In this document: positions 8,861 through 19,777 of the stretch, piece by piece
How the letters are laid out: each line of letters opens with the position of its first letter
Numbering within the stretch: the first letter of the stretch is position 1
NCBI GenBank assembly: GCA_964236585.1
Contig: CAXSFE010000010.1
Coordinates: 1 to 53,680, forward strand
Length of the DNA stretch: 53,680 nt
Direction: 5' to 3'
Source of the DNA: CAXSEF01 sp964236585
Lineage (GTDB): Bacteria > Pseudomonadota > Alphaproteobacteria > Acetobacterales > Acetobacteraceae
Notes under the pieces: model-generated
The model's input: only the letters and a program-made list of their open reading frames with translations
Told to the model about the DNA's origin: nothing
The model's database searches: none
Position numbers and translations under genes: made by a program

Positions 8861-8997
8861 GAAGGCCAGGGGCTCTGCCCCTGGACCCCGCCAGGGCGAG
8901 CCGCCCTGGACCGGCCTCCATGGGTGCCCTGGCCCGAAGTAGTGGTTTCCAAAGGCTCGCCTTTGGCGGGGTCCAGGGGCAGAGCCCCTGGCCTTTC
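8861..8997. repeat. Family A palindromic mosaic, copy 5
   Basis: It fills the whole convergent gap between phaZ and the acetyltransferase and touches both stop codons. The stems are CCAGGGGC (loop TCT), CCAGGGC, CCAAAGGC and CCAGGGGC (loop AGA). The central CTTAAG is absent. Confidence 0.88.
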
Positions 8998-9579
8998 TCA
9001 GACGCGCAGGTGCCGCGGCGGGGTCATGCCGAGGCGGTCCGGGATGTCCCAGACCTCGCGCACGCTGCGCACCGGCCGGAAGCCCGCGTTCAGGTAGGCC
9101 GGCAGCGCCGCGGGGTGGTCCGCCGAGCAGGTGTTGACCGTGACCAGGCGCGGCTCCTGCGCCCAGCACAGGTCGACGGCCGCGCGCAGGAACGCGGTGC
9201 CGAGCCCGGTGCCGATCGCCCATGGCATCAGGCCGAAGTAGCTCAGGTTCATGTCCGGGCGGCCTCGCCCGTCCAGCTCGAAGAACCCGGCCGGCTCCGC
9301 GCCGCGATACAGCACGTGGATCGACACCTGCGGGTTGGCCAGCAGGGCGGCGAGCTGGTCGTCCGGCATGATCCGCCGCAGCCACCAGGCGTGGGCGCCG
9401 CCGACGGTCGCGTAGAGGTAGCGGTAGAACGGCACCGAGCAGCGCGGCACGCGCAGCAGCGCCGTGTCCTGCGGCAGGGCGTGGGCCGGGGCGGCGGGCG
9501 GGCCGGCCATGCGCAGGAAGGTGACGGTGACGCCGATCCGCGTGACCGGCTCGCGCGAGGCAGGCGATCCGTGCAGCAC
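8998..9579 (-). CDS. GNAT-family N-acetyltransferase
   Basis: About 193 residues. The acetyl-CoA binding region is MNLSYFGLMPWAIGTGLGTAFLRAAVD (motif A), followed by VTVNTCSADHPAALPAYLNAGF (motif B), typical of GNAT enzymes. The acceptor is unknown. GTG 9579 is 11 bases after the rpoD stop and keeps the conserved VTVTFLRM segment; ATG 9510 is an alternative. The spacing suggests it is the last gene of the YqeY-dnaG-rpoD group. Confidence 0.8.
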   Translation of the reverse strand: MLHGSPASREPVTRIGVTVTFLRMAGPPAAPAHALPQDTALLRVPRCSVPFYRYLYATVGGAHAWWLRRIMPDDQLAALLANPQVSIHVLYRGAEPAGFFELDGRGRPDMNLSYFGLMPWAIGTGLGTAFLRAAVDLCWAQEPRLVTVNTCSADHPAALPAYLNAGFRPVRSVREVWDIPDRLGMTPPRHLRV

Positions 9580-9590
9580 GAGGGCGGGCC

Positions 9591-11552
<1,962 letters not shown>

Positions 11553-11655
11553 GCTCAACTCACTCCGAATGTTCTGCCGCCCGGCCCTGGGGCTCGTCGC
11601 GGCCACGTTCTCAATCCCTGCGCGTGGGCCTGGGTTCCCCTGCGCCTCTCGCGTG

Positions 11656-13542
11656 TCAGAGACCGGGCTCCTCGCCCTGCTCCCCCGACCGCAGCCGGTT
11701 CAGTGCGACCTTGAGGGTGATCATGCGCCGGCTGGTCGCCTCAGTGATCGACTCCCGCAGGGCAGTGGCGGCGGCCGCGACCTCGCGCTCCAGCTCCGCG
11801 AGGTTCAGCTGCCCGAAATAATGCCACCACGCGGCCTCCGCCTCCGCCGGCATCGCGTCCGCAAGGGCGGGGGCGGAGAGCGGCAGGGGCTGCGAGGACG
11901 TGATACGGGCCACTTCGTCCCCCAGACCGGAAGAGTTCAGGTGGGCAATGAGGGCGGGCGAGTCAAGCTGCTCCGCGTGCTCGGACCACGCCAGGATCGC
12001 GTGGCGGACGCGGGCCTGCGCCTCCGGCAGCTCCAGCGAGCACCACGCCTCCTCGACGTCGTGCACCAGCGAGGGGTGGAAGAGCATGATCGCGGCCAGG
12101 TGGCGGCGGCGCTCCGCGGCCGCGTCGGGCTCGGTGAACGGCGCGTGCAGGCGCGGCCCGCCGGGCTGGGCGAGGGCCCGCCCGCCCTGGCCCACCCTGC
12201 CCTGGCCCGGCCCGCCGGCCCGCCGGCCGGGCCCGCCGCCCGCGGCCCCGAACGCCTTTGCCCGCGCGGCCTGGCGCTGGGCGTTCATCAGGCCGCGGAA
12301 GGTCGTGCGGAACTCGTAGGACAGGGCGGCGTGCGGGATCAGCTTGGCCTTGTCGTCGAGCGCCTGGGCGAGGCGGGCGCGCTGCTCCTCGCTGCCGTCG
12401 CCGACCTGGGTGCGGGTCAGGGCGAAGATCGCCGCCGGCAGCGCCGTCCTGGCCGCCAGCACCGCGCGGAACGCGGCCGGGCCGCCGGCGCGCACCAGCG
12501 TGTCCGGGTCCTGGCCGCTGGGCAGGGTCGCGATGGACAGGCTGCGCTCCGTGCCGAGCAGAGGCAGCGCCACGTCGGCCGCGCGCGCAGCGGCCCGCGT
12601 GCCGGCGCCGTCGCCGTCGAAGCACAGCACCGGCGCGGGCGAGAGCCGCCACAGCGCCTCCAGCTGCTCGGCGGTCAGCGCGGTGCCGAGGGGGGCAACG
12701 GCGGCGCAGAAGCCGGCCTGGTGCAGAGCGATCACGTCCATGTAGCCCTCGACGGCGACCACCTCGGCGGGCTCGGCGCCGGGCTTCGGCCGCACCGCCT
12801 CGCGCGCGCGGTCCAGGCCGTAGAGGGTGCGGCGCTTGGAGAACAGCTCGGTTTCCGGGCCGTTGACGTATTTGGGCTGGCCGTCGCCCATGATGCGGCC
12901 GCCGAAGCTGATGATGCGGCCCGTGCGGTCGCGGATCGGGAACATCACCCGGTTGAAGAACAGCTCGCGCGGCCGGCCGCCGTCCTCCGGGTCGCGCAGC
13001 AGGCCGGCCTGCAGGAGCTGGTCCTGTGTCACGCCCTGCGGCGCCAGCTCGGCGGCGAGCGACCCCCTGCCCTCGCCCGACCAGCCGAGGGCGAAGGCCT
13101 CGATCGTCGCCTCGGTAAGGCCGCGGCCGAGCAGGTAGGCGAGCGCGCCGGCGCCGTCCGGGGTGCGCAGGCGGCGGCGATAGGCCGCACAGGCCGCGTC
13201 GAGCACGCCGTGCAGGTCGAGGCGGCGGCGCTCCGCCTCGGCGGCCTCCGGGGTCGCCTTGGGCACGTCGAGCCCGGCCTCGGCGGCGAGCGACTGCACC
13301 GCCTCCATGAAGCCCGAGCCCTGGGTCTGCATGACGAAGCTGATCGCGTCGCCGTGCGCGCCGCAGCCGAAGCAGTGGTAGCCGTCCTCGTAGACGTAGA
13401 ACGAGGGGGACTTCTCCCCATGGAACGGGCAGCAGCCCTTCCACTGGCGGCCGGAGCGCGCGAGCTTGACGCGCCGGCTCACCAGCGCGGACATCGGCGT
13501 GCGCGCGCGCAGCTCGTCGAGGAAGTGGGGCGGCAGGGCCAT
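11656..13542 (-). CDS. dnaG: DNA primase
   Basis: About 628 residues. DnaG makes RNA primers at the replication fork. The CHC2 zinc ribbon is C38, H41, C57, C60 (CCPFH, YHCFGCG). The catalytic core has FNRVMFPIRDRTGRIISFGGR and the TOPRIM acidic motifs VAVEGYMDVIAL and CFDGDGAGTRAA. The C-terminal helicase-binding part begins after a Gly/Ala-rich linker (about residues 430-470). It lies between the YqeY-like gene and rpoD on the same strand. Confidence 0.96.
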   Translation of the reverse strand: MALPPHFLDELRARTPMSALVSRRVKLARSGRQWKGCCPFHGEKSPSFYVYEDGYHCFGCGAHGDAISFVMQTQGSGFMEAVQSLAAEAGLDVPKATPEAAEAERRRLDLHGVLDAACAAYRRRLRTPDGAGALAYLLGRGLTEATIEAFALGWSGEGRGSLAAELAPQGVTQDQLLQAGLLRDPEDGGRPRELFFNRVMFPIRDRTGRIISFGGRIMGDGQPKYVNGPETELFSKRRTLYGLDRAREAVRPKPGAEPAEVVAVEGYMDVIALHQAGFCAAVAPLGTALTAEQLEALWRLSPAPVLCFDGDGAGTRAAARAADVALPLLGTERSLSIATLPSGQDPDTLVRAGGPAAFRAVLAARTALPAAIFALTRTQVGDGSEEQRARLAQALDDKAKLIPHAALSYEFRTTFRGLMNAQRQAARAKAFGAAGGGPGRRAGGPGQGRVGQGGRALAQPGGPRLHAPFTEPDAAAERRRHLAAIMLFHPSLVHDVEEAWCSLELPEAQARVRHAILAWSEHAEQLDSPALIAHLNSSGLGDEVARITSSQPLPLSAPALADAMPAEAEAAWWHYFGQLNLAELEREVAAAATALRESITEATSRRMITLKVALNRLRSGEQGEEPGL

Positions 13543-13577
13543 GGCGCGCTCCGGCGGGGCGGGTCAGGCGGGCGGAG

Positions 13578-14042
13578 TCAGGCGGACAGCCGGGTCTTCA
13601 CCAGCGCGCCGGCCCGCGCCATGTCGAGCGCCGCGCCGTGGCGGGCCCGCAGCTCGGCCATCACCCGGCCCATGTCCTTCACGCTCGCGGCGCCCGCCGC
13701 CGTGACCGCCGCGTCCACCGCCGCGGCCAGGTCGGCCTCGTCGAGCTGGGCGGGTAAAAACTCCTCGATGATCGCGATCTCGGCGCGCTCCTTGTCGGCC
13801 AGCTCCGGGCGGTTGCCGCGCACGTACAGCTCCACCGACTCGCGGCGCTGCTTCACCATGCCACGCAGCAGGCCAAGCACGTCGTCGTCGGCCACGCGGT
13901 CCAGCCTCGGGCGCGCGGCGATGTCGGCGTCCTTCACCCGCGCCAGGATCATCCGCACCGTCGACGTGCGCAGGGCGTCATGGGCGCGCATCGCCGCCTT
14001 CAGGGTTTCGGAGAAACGGTCGCGCAGCGGCGAATCGGTCAT
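13578..14042 (-). CDS. GatB/YqeY domain-containing protein
   Basis: About 154 residues. It matches the YqeY family throughout: LRDRFSETLKAAMRAHDALR at the start, then TVRMILARVKDADIAAR, VKQRRESVELYVRGNRPELA, AEIAIIEEFLPAQLDE and VKDMGRVMAELRARHG. The domain resembles the tail of the Asp/Glu-tRNA amidotransferase subunit GatB, and these stand-alone proteins probably bind tRNA. GAGGA lies nine bases before ATG 14042. It is the first gene of the dnaG-rpoD cluster and is divergent from carA. Confidence 0.9.
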   Translation of the reverse strand: MTDSPLRDRFSETLKAAMRAHDALRTSTVRMILARVKDADIAARPRLDRVADDDVLGLLRGMVKQRRESVELYVRGNRPELADKERAEIAIIEEFLPAQLDEADLAAAVDAAVTAAGAASVKDMGRVMAELRARHGAALDMARAGALVKTRLSA

Positions 14043-14112
14043 GGAAGAGGTCCTCGGGGCGGCAGGCGACAGGTCATAGCACGCGGGATCGTGGGGGGTG
14101 TGCAGGGGAAGG

Positions 14113-14170
14113 AGGAAAGGCCAGGGCTCTGCCCTGGACCCGCCAGGGGCAGCGCCCCTGGACCGGCGCC
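14113..14170. repeat. Family A half-copy, copy 6
   Basis: Only the left half is present: the CCAGGGC hairpin (loop TCT), CCCGCC, the CCAGGGGC hairpin, then GACCGGC. It sits in the divergent gap between the YqeY-like gene and carA. Confidence 0.75.
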
Positions 14171-14222
14171 CGGAAGGGAAGAGGCTGGTTGGGGAAAATA
14201 CCTCCCAGGAGGGGCGCGGGGA

Positions 14223-14252
14223 TTGCTCTGGGAAGTTTCTTCCCACTACAAT
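14223..14252 (+). promoter_or_regulatory. carA promoter with palindromic spacer (possible operator)
   Basis: A -35-like TTGCTC (14223-14228) and a -10 TACAAT (14247-14252) are 18 bases apart. Most of the spacer is a perfect dyad, TGGGAAG ttt CTTCCCA. The ATG of the extended carA begins six bases after the -10 box, so a transcript from here would be leaderless or nearly so. A protein bound to the dyad would block polymerase. Confidence 0.45.
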
Positions 14253-14257
14253 GCGGA

Positions 14258-15694
14258 ATGCACACGATCGACAGCATCATCGCCCGGCTTGGCGGCGCGG
14301 AGGCGACGGCGCGCCTGACCGGCGTCGGCACCGAGGCGGTGCGCAAGTGGCGCCAGGCCGGCGCGATCCCGACCCGCCACTGGGCCGCGGTCATCGAGGC
14401 GACCGGTCTCGGCTTCGCGGACATGCAGGCGGCGGACCGCGGACCGCCCGGCGCCGCAGCCACGACGCAGTCCCTTCCCCCGCCCCCCTTCCGGAGCATC
14501 GCGCAGATGCAGGACCAGACCGAGCCCATGGACCCGACCCCGCCGGAGGGCGCCACCGCGCTGCTGGCGCTGGCCGACGGCACGCTGTTCTGGGGCCGCG
14601 GGTTCGGCGCCCACACCCCGCCCGGGTCCGAACGCGTCGGCGAGCTATGCTTCTGCACGGGCATGTCGGGCTACCAGGAGACGCTGACCGACCCGTCGTA
14701 CGCCGGGCAGATCGTGACGTTCACCTTCCCCCACATCGGCAACGTCGGCGCCAACCAGCAGGACCTAGAGGCGACCACGGTCGCCGCCCTCGGCCTCGTG
14801 GTGCAGCAGGACGTCACCGAGCCGTCGTCGTGGCGCGCGGCGCAGACCCTGGGCGCCTGGCTGCTGGCCCAGGGCATCCCGGGGATCGCCGGCGTGGACA
14901 CCCGCGCGCTGACGGTCCGCATCCGCGACGGCGGGCCGCCGACCGCCGTGCTGGCGTTCCCGCGCGACGGGCGCTTCGACGTGGCGGCCCTGGTCGAGCG
15001 GGCGCGGGCGTGGCCGGGGCTGGAGGGCATGGACTTGGCCCGGCAGGTGTCGTGCACGCAGAGCTACGCGTGGGACGAGACGACCTGGGCGTGGCCGGAC
15101 GGGTTCGCGCGGCAGGATGCGCCGCTGCGCCACGTCGTCGCGGTGGATTATGGAGCCAAGCGCAACATCCTGCGCTGCCTCGCCGATGCGGGCTGCCGGG
15201 TGACGGTGGTGCCGGCCGATGCCACGGCGGAGGACATCCTGCGCCACGAGCCGGACGGCGTGTTCCTGAGCAACGGGCCGGGCGATCCGGCGGCGACCGG
15301 GGCGTATGCGGTGCCGGCGATCCAGGGAGTGCTGGCGCGCGACGTGCCGGTGTTCGGGATCTGCCTCGGGCACCAGCTTCTCGCGCTGGCGCTGGGTGCG
15401 AAGACCTACAAGCTGGAGCAGGGGCACCGGGGCGCCAACCAGCCGGTCAAGGATCTGGCCACCGGGCGCGTGGAGATCACCAGCCAGAATCACGGGTTCG
15501 CGGTGGACGACGCCTCGCTGCCGGAGGGCGTGGTGGTGACGCACCGCAGCCTGTTCGACGGCAGCAACGAGGGGATCGCGGCGGAGGGGAGGCGGGCGTT
15601 CAGCGTGCAGTATCACCCGGAGGCGAGCCCGGGGCCGAGCGACAGCCACCATCTGTTCCGGCGGTTCGTGACGATGATGGACGAAGCGAAGTAA
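14258..15694 (+). CDS. carA: Carbamoyl-phosphate synthase small subunit with N-terminal HTH-like domain
   Basis: About 478 residues. The C-terminal ~390 residues are the glutamine amidotransferase subunit: the CarA core (GRGFGAHTPPGSE, CTGMSGYQETLTDPSYAGQI) and a class I glutaminase domain with the nucleophile Cys near residue 369 (FGICLGHQLLALALG) and His/Glu near QYHPEA. It supplies ammonia to CarB for arginine and pyrimidine synthesis. Before the usual CarA start (ATG 14507 or 14528) there are about 83 extra in-frame residues. The first 60 (TIDSIIARLGG, then VRKWRQAGAIPTRHW) look like a small Cro/YdaS-type helix-turn-helix, which I recall NCBI calling carph-isopro. The TAA overlaps repeat copy 7. 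Confidence 0.9.
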   Translation: MHTIDSIIARLGGAEATARLTGVGTEAVRKWRQAGAIPTRHWAAVIEATGLGFADMQAADRGPPGAAATTQSLPPPPFRSIAQMQDQTEPMDPTPPEGATALLALADGTLFWGRGFGAHTPPGSERVGELCFCTGMSGYQETLTDPSYAGQIVTFTFPHIGNVGANQQDLEATTVAALGLVVQQDVTEPSSWRAAQTLGAWLLAQGIPGIAGVDTRALTVRIRDGGPPTAVLAFPRDGRFDVAALVERARAWPGLEGMDLARQVSCTQSYAWDETTWAWPDGFARQDAPLRHVVAVDYGAKRNILRCLADAGCRVTVVPADATAEDILRHEPDGVFLSNGPGDPAATGAYAVPAIQGVLARDVPVFGICLGHQLLALALGAKTYKLEQGHRGANQPVKDLATGRVEITSQNHGFAVDDASLPEGVVVTHRSLFDGSNEGIAAEGRRAFSVQYHPEASPGPSDSHHLFRRFVTMMDEAK

Positions 15695-15815
15695 GGCTGG
15701 GCTCTGCCCAGACCCGCAAAGGGTCCGAGGACCCTTTGATCCCATGACTTGAGTGAAGCCGGTCCAGGGCGGCTCGCCCTGGCGGGTCCAGGGCAGAGCC
15801 CTGGCCTTCCTTCCT
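15693..15815. repeat. Family A palindromic mosaic, copy 7 (between carA and carB)
   Basis: It starts in the carA stop codon. The stems are CTGGGC (loop TCT), CAAAGGGTCC, CCAGGGC and CCAGGGC (loop AGA). It ends about 15 bases before carB, so it lies inside what should be a co-regulated pair. Confidence 0.87.
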
Positions 15816-15829
15816 TGCCGAGGTAGCCC

Positions 15830-18800
15830 ATGCCCAAGCGCGAAGACATCCGGTCCATCATGATCATCGGCGCCGGCCCGATCGTGATCGGGCAGGCCTG
15901 CGAGTTCGACTATTCCGGGGCGCAGGCGTGCAAGGCGCTGCGCGAGGAGGGCTACCGGGTGATCCTGGTGAACTCCAACCCGGCGACGATCATGACCGAC
16001 CCGGGGCTGGCGGACGCCACGTACATCGAGCCGATCACGCCGGAGATCGTCGAGAAGATCATCGTGCGCGAGCGTCCGGACGCGCTGCTGCCGACGATGG
16101 GCGGGCAGACGGCGCTCAACGTGGCGATGAAGCTGGATGCGGCGGGGACGCTCGCGAAGCACGGGGTGGAGCTGATCGGGGCGACGGCGGAGGTGATCGA
16201 CCGCGCGGAGGACCGGCTGAAGTTCAGGGACGCGATGACCGAGATCGGCATCGAGAGCCCGAGGAGCGCGATTGCGCACACCATGGCGGAGGCGCATGCG
16301 GCGCTGGCGCTGGTGGGGCTGCCGACGGTGATCCGGCCGAGCTTCACGATGGGGGGGACGGGCGGGGGCATCGCCTACAACCGCGAGGAGTTCGAACAGA
16401 TCGTCTCGTCGGGGCTGGCGGCGTCGCCGACGACGGAGGTGCTGATCGAGGAGAGCGTGCTGGGCTGGAAGGAGTACGAGATGGAGGTGGTCCGCGACCG
16501 GGCGGACAACTGCATCATCGTGTGCTCGATCGAGAACGTGGACCCGATGGGGGTGCACACCGGCGACAGCGTGACCGTGGCGCCGGCGCTGACGCTGACG
16601 GACCGCGAGTACCAGAGGATGCGCGACGCCTCGATCGCGTGCCTGCGCAAGATCGGGGTGGATACGGGGGGGTCGAACGTGCAGTTCGGCGTCAACCCGG
16701 CCGACGGGCGCATGGTGGTGATCGAGATGAACCCGCGGGTGTCGCGCTCGTCGGCGCTGGCGTCCAAGGCGACGGGGTTCCCGATCGCCAAGATCGCGGC
16801 GAAGCTGGCCGTGGGGTACACGCTCGACGAGCTGAGCAACGACATCACGCGGACCACGCCGGCCTCGTTCGAGCCGACGATCGACTACGTCGTGGTGAAG
16901 ATCCCGCGGTTCACGTTCGAGAAGTTCCCCGGCACGCCGCAGCTGCTGTCGACGTCGATGAAGTCGGTGGGCGAGGCGATGTCGATCGGGCGCAGCTTCG
17001 CCGAGGCGCTGCAGAAGGGGCTGCGGTCGATGGAGACCGGGCTGCACGGGCTCGACCCGGTGGAGGCGCCAGGCGACGGCGGGGCGGACGCGTTCCGCGC
17101 GGCGCTGTCGAGCCCGCGGCCGGACCGGCTCTTGATGGCGGGCCAGGCGCTGCGGGCGGGGCTGTCGGTCGAGGACATTCACGAGGCGTGCAAGTTCGAC
17201 CCGTGGTTCCTGCGCGAGCTGGAGAAGATCGTGGCGGCCGAGCGGGTGGTGGCGCGAGACGGGCTGCCGGGCGAGGCAGGGGCGATGCGCAGGCTCAAGG
17301 CGCTGGGGTTCTCGGACCACCGGCTGGCGCGGCTTGCGGGGGTCGCGGAGCCGGAGGTGTTCGCGCAGCGCGAGCGGCTGGGCGTGCGGGCGGTGTACAA
17401 GCGGATCGACACCTGCGCGGCGGAGTTCCGCTCGGCGACGCCCTACATGTATTCGACCTACGAGGGCGGGTTCGGGGTGCCGGCGTGCGAGGCTGGCCCG
17501 ACGGATCGGCGGAAAATCGTGATCCTCGGCGGCGGGCCGAACCGGATCGGGCAGGGCATCGAGTTCGACTACTGCTGCGTCCACGCGGCCTACGCGCTCA
17601 AGGAGGCGGGGTTCGAGACCATCATGGTCAACTGCAACCCGGAGACGGTGAGCACGGACTACGACACCTCGGACCGGCTGTACTTCGAGCCGCTGACCGG
17701 GGAGGACGTGACCGCGCTGGTCAGGCGGGAGCAGGAGCGGGGCGAGGTGCTCGGCTGCATCGTGCAGTACGGGGGGCAGACGCCGCTCAAGCTGAGCCAG
17801 TCGCTGGCGGCGGCGGGCATCCCGGTGCTGGGGACGACGGCGGACGCGATCGACATGGCGGAGGACCGCGAGCGGTTCCAGGCGCTGCTGCGCACGCTGG
17901 GGCTGCGCCAACCGGAGAACGGGACCGCCCGGTCCGCCGCGGAGGCGGAGGCGGTGGCGGAGCGGATCGGGTATCCGGTGGTGGTGCGGCCTTCGTATGT
18001 GCTGGGCGGGCGGGCGATGGAGATCGTGCACGAGCACACGCAGCTGGCGCGCTACATGGAGCGCTCCGGCAAGGCGTCGCTGGAGTCCGGGCCGATCCTG
18101 CTGGACCGCTACCTCAACGACGCGACCGAGGTGGACGTGGACTGCATCTGCGACGGCGAGCGCGTCTATGTCGCGGGCGTGATGGAGCACATCGAGGAGG
18201 CGGGCATCCATTCGGGCGACAGCGCGTGCTCGCTGCCGCCGTACTCGCTGTCGCCGGCGATCGTGGGCGAGCTGCGGGTGCAGACGGAGGCGATGGCGCG
18301 GGCGCTCGGCGTGGTCGGGCTGATGAACGTGCAGTTCGCGATCAAGGGCGAGGACATCTACGTGCTCGAGGTCAACCCGAGGGCGTCGCGCACGGTGCCG
18401 TTCGTGGCCAAGGCGACGGGGGTGCCGGTGGCCAAGATCGGGGCGCGGGTGATGGCAGGCGCCAAGCTGGCGGAGTTCCGGCTGGACGACCAGGCGATCG
18501 CGCCGCACGTCGCGGTCAAGGAGGCGGTGTTCCCGTTCGCGCGCTTCCCCAACGTGGACACGATCCTGGGGCCGGAGATGAAGAGCACCGGGGAGGTGAT
18601 GGGGCTGGACTCCTCGTTCGAGCGGGCGTTCGCCAAGGCGCAGCTGGGTGCCGGGGTGAAGCTGCCGGACGCGGGGACGGTGTTCATCTCGGTGCGCGAC
18701 GGGGACAAGGCGGCGCTGCTGGCGATGTCGCGCAGGCTGATCGACATGGGGTTCGCGATCCTGGCCACGCGGGGAACGGCGGGCAAGCTGCGCGACGCCG

Positions 18801-19075
18801 GCTTGGCTGCGAAGGTGGTGAACAAGGTGCTGGAGGGGCGGCCGCACTGCGTGGACGCGATCCGCTCGGGCGAGGTGCAGCTGGTGATCAACACGGCGTC
18901 CGGCGCGCAGTCGGTGACGGACAGCTTCGACATCCGGCGCTCTGCGCTGACGATGGGAGTACCGCATTACACGACGATCGCGGGGGCGCGGGCGGCGGTC
19001 CACGCCATAGCGGCCCTGCGGGCGGGGACGCTTGAAGTCGCGCCGCTCCAGTCCTACTTTCGCGGATCGTTCTGA
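15830..19075 (+). CDS. carB: Carbamoyl-phosphate synthase large subunit
   Basis: About 1,081 residues. It has two homologous ATP-grasp halves: the first begins MIIGAGPIVIGQACEFDYSG and carries TMGGQTALN and PSFTMGGTGGG; the second begins near residue 563 with ILGGGPNRIGQGIEFDYCCV, followed by QYGGQTPLKLS and VVRPSYVLGGRAM. The C-terminal allosteric MGS domain (about 940-1081) ends the protein. It makes carbamoyl phosphate from bicarbonate, two ATP and ammonia delivered by CarA. GAGG is six bases before ATG 15830. Confidence 0.97.
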   Translation: MPKREDIRSIMIIGAGPIVIGQACEFDYSGAQACKALREEGYRVILVNSNPATIMTDPGLADATYIEPITPEIVEKIIVRERPDALLPTMGGQTALNVAMKLDAAGTLAKHGVELIGATAEVIDRAEDRLKFRDAMTEIGIESPRSAIAHTMAEAHAALALVGLPTVIRPSFTMGGTGGGIAYNREEFEQIVSSGLAASPTTEVLIEESVLGWKEYEMEVVRDRADNCIIVCSIENVDPMGVHTGDSVTVAPALTLTDREYQRMRDASIACLRKIGVDTGGSNVQFGVNPADGRMVVIEMNPRVSRSSALASKATGFPIAKIAAKLAVGYTLDELSNDITRTTPASFEPTIDYVVVKIPRFTFEKFPGTPQLLSTSMKSVGEAMSIGRSFAEALQKGLRSMETGLHGLDPVEAPGDGGADAFRAALSSPRPDRLLMAGQALRAGLSVEDIHEACKFDPWFLRELEKIVAAERVVARDGLPGEAGAMRRLKALGFSDHRLARLAGVAEPEVFAQRERLGVRAVYKRIDTCAAEFRSATPYMYSTYEGGFGVPACEAGPTDRRKIVILGGGPNRIGQGIEFDYCCVHAAYALKEAGFETIMVNCNPETVSTDYDTSDRLYFEPLTGEDVTALVRREQERGEVLGCIVQYGGQTPLKLSQSLAAAGIPVLGTTADAIDMAEDRERFQALLRTLGLRQPENGTARSAAEAEAVAERIGYPVVVRPSYVLGGRAMEIVHEHTQLARYMERSGKASLESGPILLDRYLNDATEVDVDCICDGERVYVAGVMEHIEEAGIHSGDSACSLPPYSLSPAIVGELRVQTEAMARALGVVGLMNVQFAIKGEDIYVLEVNPRASRTVPFVAKATGVPVAKIGARVMAGAKLAEFRLDDQAIAPHVAVKEAVFPFARFPNVDTILGPEMKSTGEVMGLDSSFERAFAKAQLGAGVKLPDAGTVFISVRDGDKAALLAMSRRLIDMGFAILATRGTAGKLRDAGLAAKVVNKVLEGRPHCVDAIRSGEVQLVINTASGAQSVTDSFDIRRSALTMGVPHYTTIAGARAAVHAIAALRAGTLEVAPLQSYFRGSF

Positions 19076-19148
19076 CCGGGCACCACCGTGCGTTGTGCGC
19101 GCCCGCCGTGTCCGGCTCGCCTCCCAGACTGCTTGAGGATTTCGCGAC

Positions 19149-19622
19149 TTGCAGAAGTTTCCGATGACCGGTCCGGGCCTGGTTCGGCTCGAGGATGAGC
19201 TGAGGCTGCTGCGCAGCGAGGAGCGGCCGTCGGTGATCCGCGCGATCGCCGAGGCGCGCTCCCACGGCGACCTGAGCGAGAATGCCGAGTACCATGCGGC
19301 GCGCGACCGGCAGTCGTTCATCGAGGGGCGCATCCAGGAGCTGGAGGAGATCGTCTCGCTCGCCGAGGTGATCGACCCGTCGACGCTGTCGGGCGACACG
19401 GTGAAATTCGGGGCGCACATCCGGCTGGTCGACGAGGAGACCGACAAGGAGGCGACCTACCAGATCGTGGGCGTCCACGAGGCGGACCTGAAGCGGCAGC
19501 TGCTGTCGGTGTCCTCGCCGCTGGCCAAGGCGCTGATCGGCAAGAAGGCGGGGGACACCATCTCCGTGCCGGCGCCGGGCGGAGACCGCTCGTACGAGAT
19601 CCTGAACATCCGCTTCGGCTGA
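19149..19622 (+). CDS. greA: Transcription elongation factor GreA
   Basis: About 157 residues. The N-terminal coiled coil (LEDELRLLRSEERPSVIRAI, then EARSHGDLSENAEYHAAR) carries the acidic tip that enters the polymerase secondary channel to stimulate transcript cleavage. The C-terminal FKBP-like domain includes FGAHIRLVDEET and ALIGKKAGDTISVPAPGG. TTG 19149 is favoured because GAGGA lies ten bases upstream and MQKFPMT is a usual family start; ATG 19164 is an alternative. The carA-carB-greA order is common in alphaproteobacteria. The stop codon adjoins repeat copy 8. Confidence 0.94.
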   Translation: MQKFPMTGPGLVRLEDELRLLRSEERPSVIRAIAEARSHGDLSENAEYHAARDRQSFIEGRIQELEEIVSLAEVIDPSTLSGDTVKFGAHIRLVDEETDKEATYQIVGVHEADLKRQLLSVSSPLAKALIGKKAGDTISVPAPGGDRSYEILNIRFG

Positions 19623-19765
19623 AGGAAGGCCAGGGGCTCTGCCCCCTCCTTGAAGGTGGCGACCCCGCCAAAGGTGGAGCCTTTGGAACCCAATTCTTAA
19701 GCAAGGCCGGTCCAGGGCGGCTCGCCCTGGCGGGGTCCAGGGGCAGAGCCCCTGGCCTTCCTTTC
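19623..19765. repeat. Family A palindromic mosaic, copy 8
   Basis: It directly follows the greA stop. The first hairpin is altered by an extra CTCCTTGAAGGTGGC segment, also seen in modified form in copy 12. The later stems are CCAAAGG, central CTTAAG, CCAGGGC and CCAGGGGC (loop AGA). It ends about 12 bases before the threonine ammonia-lyase start. Confidence 0.87.
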
Positions 19766-19777
19766 CGGACCCGTCCC

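Noticed and set aside
14765..19447. A 1,560-codon open frame antisense to carA/carB/greA
   Set aside because: It is a typical shadow frame in GC-rich DNA; the sense genes are unambiguous.
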